Assembly (NCBI GenBank): GCA_014730295.1
Contig: WJIN01000411.1
Location: 1-6,350 of the forward strand
DNA length: 6,350 nucleotides
Reading direction: 5' to 3'
Source: Promethearchaeota archaeon
GTDB taxonomy: Archaea; Asgardarchaeota; Lokiarchaeia; Sigynarchaeales; SOKP01
Shown here: piece by piece, positions 5,356-6,350 of the stretch
Numbering within the stretch: position 1 is the first letter of the stretch
Layout: every line of letters starts with the position of its first letter
Made by a program: the position numbers and the translations under genes
Notes under the pieces: model-generated
What the model was told of the DNA's origin: nothing
Seen by the model: only the letters and a program-made list of their open reading frames with translations
Database searches by the model: none

Positions 5356-6350
5356 ATGGCAAAAGAGAAAGCACTCACCTTTAAAGGTATCTATGGTAAA
5401 CATTTATCAGAATTTAAAGAGCAAATTAAATCTCAATACGTTGATGAATTATTTAATGTTTCGAAACGAGAGAGAGTTGAGTTAAAGACCAAGCACACAA
5501 AGGGAGGTGGGGAACCGGAGCCTTTAACAGAAACCATTATTAAAGAAATGCTCCGGGACTGTGAGATTAATCCACTTGATATTACTTCTCAAAAGAGAAT
5601 TAAAGGAAAAAATTATTCTAAATTCTTAAAGGAGATCAGAAAGGAGCAAGTAGGAAGAATTGTCAGTAAGGTACGTAAGCCTGATTTATTTATCGAATGT
5701 GCTGATGGAAATGACCTCCTATTCGAGATTGAGCACTTAAACAAGCCATTAGATAAAGTTGGTGATAATGAGGGAATTGAGCAAGCTCTTTTATGGTATG
5801 ATTTGGATAAAGGGCTCATTAACGATTCCGATGCAATCGTGACTAACTTCGTTGATTGGTATCTTATCTCATGGGATTTTGAAAAAAGAGATTTTGATAT
5901 TAATTCATTTCCTCCATGGAAGATGTTAGAGATAATCAAAAATCGAGTTTTAGGTTTAGGAAGAGAGTATATTATTGAGGAAAATGAGGAAGAGAAACAA
6001 GAAATAACTACACAATTCTATAATAAATTTTATGAGAGAATAAAAAAGCTAATTGGAGTAGACTCAAAAGTAGAAATTGATATAAGTATAATTAACTATA
6101 ATAAACCAGACACCATTTCCAAAAAAAAATATAAACAGAAATTAATTAATTATTATCGAAAAATCTTTAGCAGGCTCCTTTTTATCAAAATCATTGTCTC
6201 ATGGAAGAGACTTACTTTTGATCCTATTTCAGAAAGCATACTTGATAAAAGAAAAAGATATTGGGGAATAGATTTAGGGGATTTATTTTTTGAGGTGTTT
6301 AATAAAAAGCCAGAAAACCGGTCTTCGCATATTTTAGCAGAGTTTAAGGA
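5356..6350 (+). CDS. Type IIG/Eco57I-like restriction-modification enzyme, N-terminal part (331 codons, runs off right edge)
   Basis: The frame is open from the ATG at 5356 to the edge. A TAA lies directly before that ATG, so no longer N-terminus is possible. Residues about 55-205 look like the nuclease domain fused to the front of type IIG enzymes: LTETIIKEML, then KPDLFIE (108-114) and LLFEIEHLNKPLDK (121-134), EQALLWYDL (142-150) and AIVTNFVDWYLISWD (160-174). D110 with E124 and E126 would be the metal-binding acids; the site is Glu-x-Glu, not the commoner Glu-x-Lys. A helical region follows, with FYNKFYERIKKL (221-232) and RKIFSRLLFIKIIVSW (268-283), matching the linker before the methyltransferase domain. 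That domain (with NPPY) would lie outside the window, so the call rests on the front part alone. Such enzymes cut and methylate adenine in foreign DNA. The later part of this stretch is notably A/T-rich, compatible with transfer. Confidence 0.75.
   Translation, partial: MAKEKALTFKGIYGKHLSEFKEQIKSQYVDELFNVSKRERVELKTKHTKGGGEPEPLTETIIKEMLRDCEINPLDITSQKRIKGKNYSKFLKEIRKEQVGRIVSKVRKPDLFIECADGNDLLFEIEHLNKPLDKVGDNEGIEQALLWYDLDKGLINDSDAIVTNFVDWYLISWDFEKRDFDINSFPPWKMLEIIKNRVLGLGREYIIEENEEEKQEITTQFYNKFYERIKKLIGVDSKVEIDISIINYNKPDTISKKKYKQKLINYYRKIFSRLLFIKIIVSWKRLTFDPISESILDKRKRYWGIDLGDLFFEVFNKKPENRSSHILAEFK

Noticed and set aside
5199..5384. 61-codon plus-strand frame across the RPA end
   Set aside because: It overlaps the RPA C-terminus and the start of the restriction gene in another frame and has no family features.
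5613..5939. 108-codon open frame on the minus strand
   Set aside because: It is opposite the restriction-enzyme frame, which has recognisable motifs at the same place; the antisense product shows nothing recognisable.

Overview
The window looks archaeal. The strongest sign is an RPA-type single-stranded-DNA-binding protein with two OB folds (4319-5278). Several genes also have A/T-rich TATA-like boxes about 26-30 nt before the start codon, T-run terminators and very short or absent leaders. The DNA is A/T-rich. The start of a nucleotidyltransferase at the left edge and the number of small zinc-ribbon proteins remind me of Asgard-type genomes, but this is only an impression. An archaeal extrachromosomal element is also possible. 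I cannot place the organism more precisely.

Layout. Positions 1-2475 read entirely on the minus strand. In transcription order they hold an unknown helical protein (2475-1768), a winged-helix-like protein with a zinc ribbon (1695-1105), a protein with three clear four-cysteine zinc ribbons plus extra cysteines (943-239), and the first 49 codons of a nucleotidyltransferase (147-1, running off the left edge). The first two lie in the same reading frame. Only one TAA and 24 open codons without a usual start separate them, so they may be one broken gene. A 233-bp divergent region (2476-2708) carries a 10-bp inverted repeat and the promoters for both directions.

To the right everything reads on the plus strand: a DUF4268 protein with a PD-(D/E)XK-like N-terminal domain (2709-3629); a basic, unrecognised protein with two winged-helix-like segments (3754-4326) whose end overlaps the RPA start by 8 nt; RPA (4319-5278); and, from a probable leaderless promoter, the N-terminal third or so of what looks like a type IIG/Eco57I-like restriction-modification enzyme (5356 to the right edge).

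Together this resembles an accessory or defence neighbourhood. A restriction enzyme, a nuclease-fold protein and a nucleotidyltransferase lie around a replication/repair protein and several putative DNA-binding proteins. No CRISPR array, tRNA, rRNA, insertion sequence or tandem repeat was seen, and no gene-free stretch exceeds 300 bases. The items most worth checking are the coupled ORF-RPA pair and the in-frame split of the two leftmost-strand genes.
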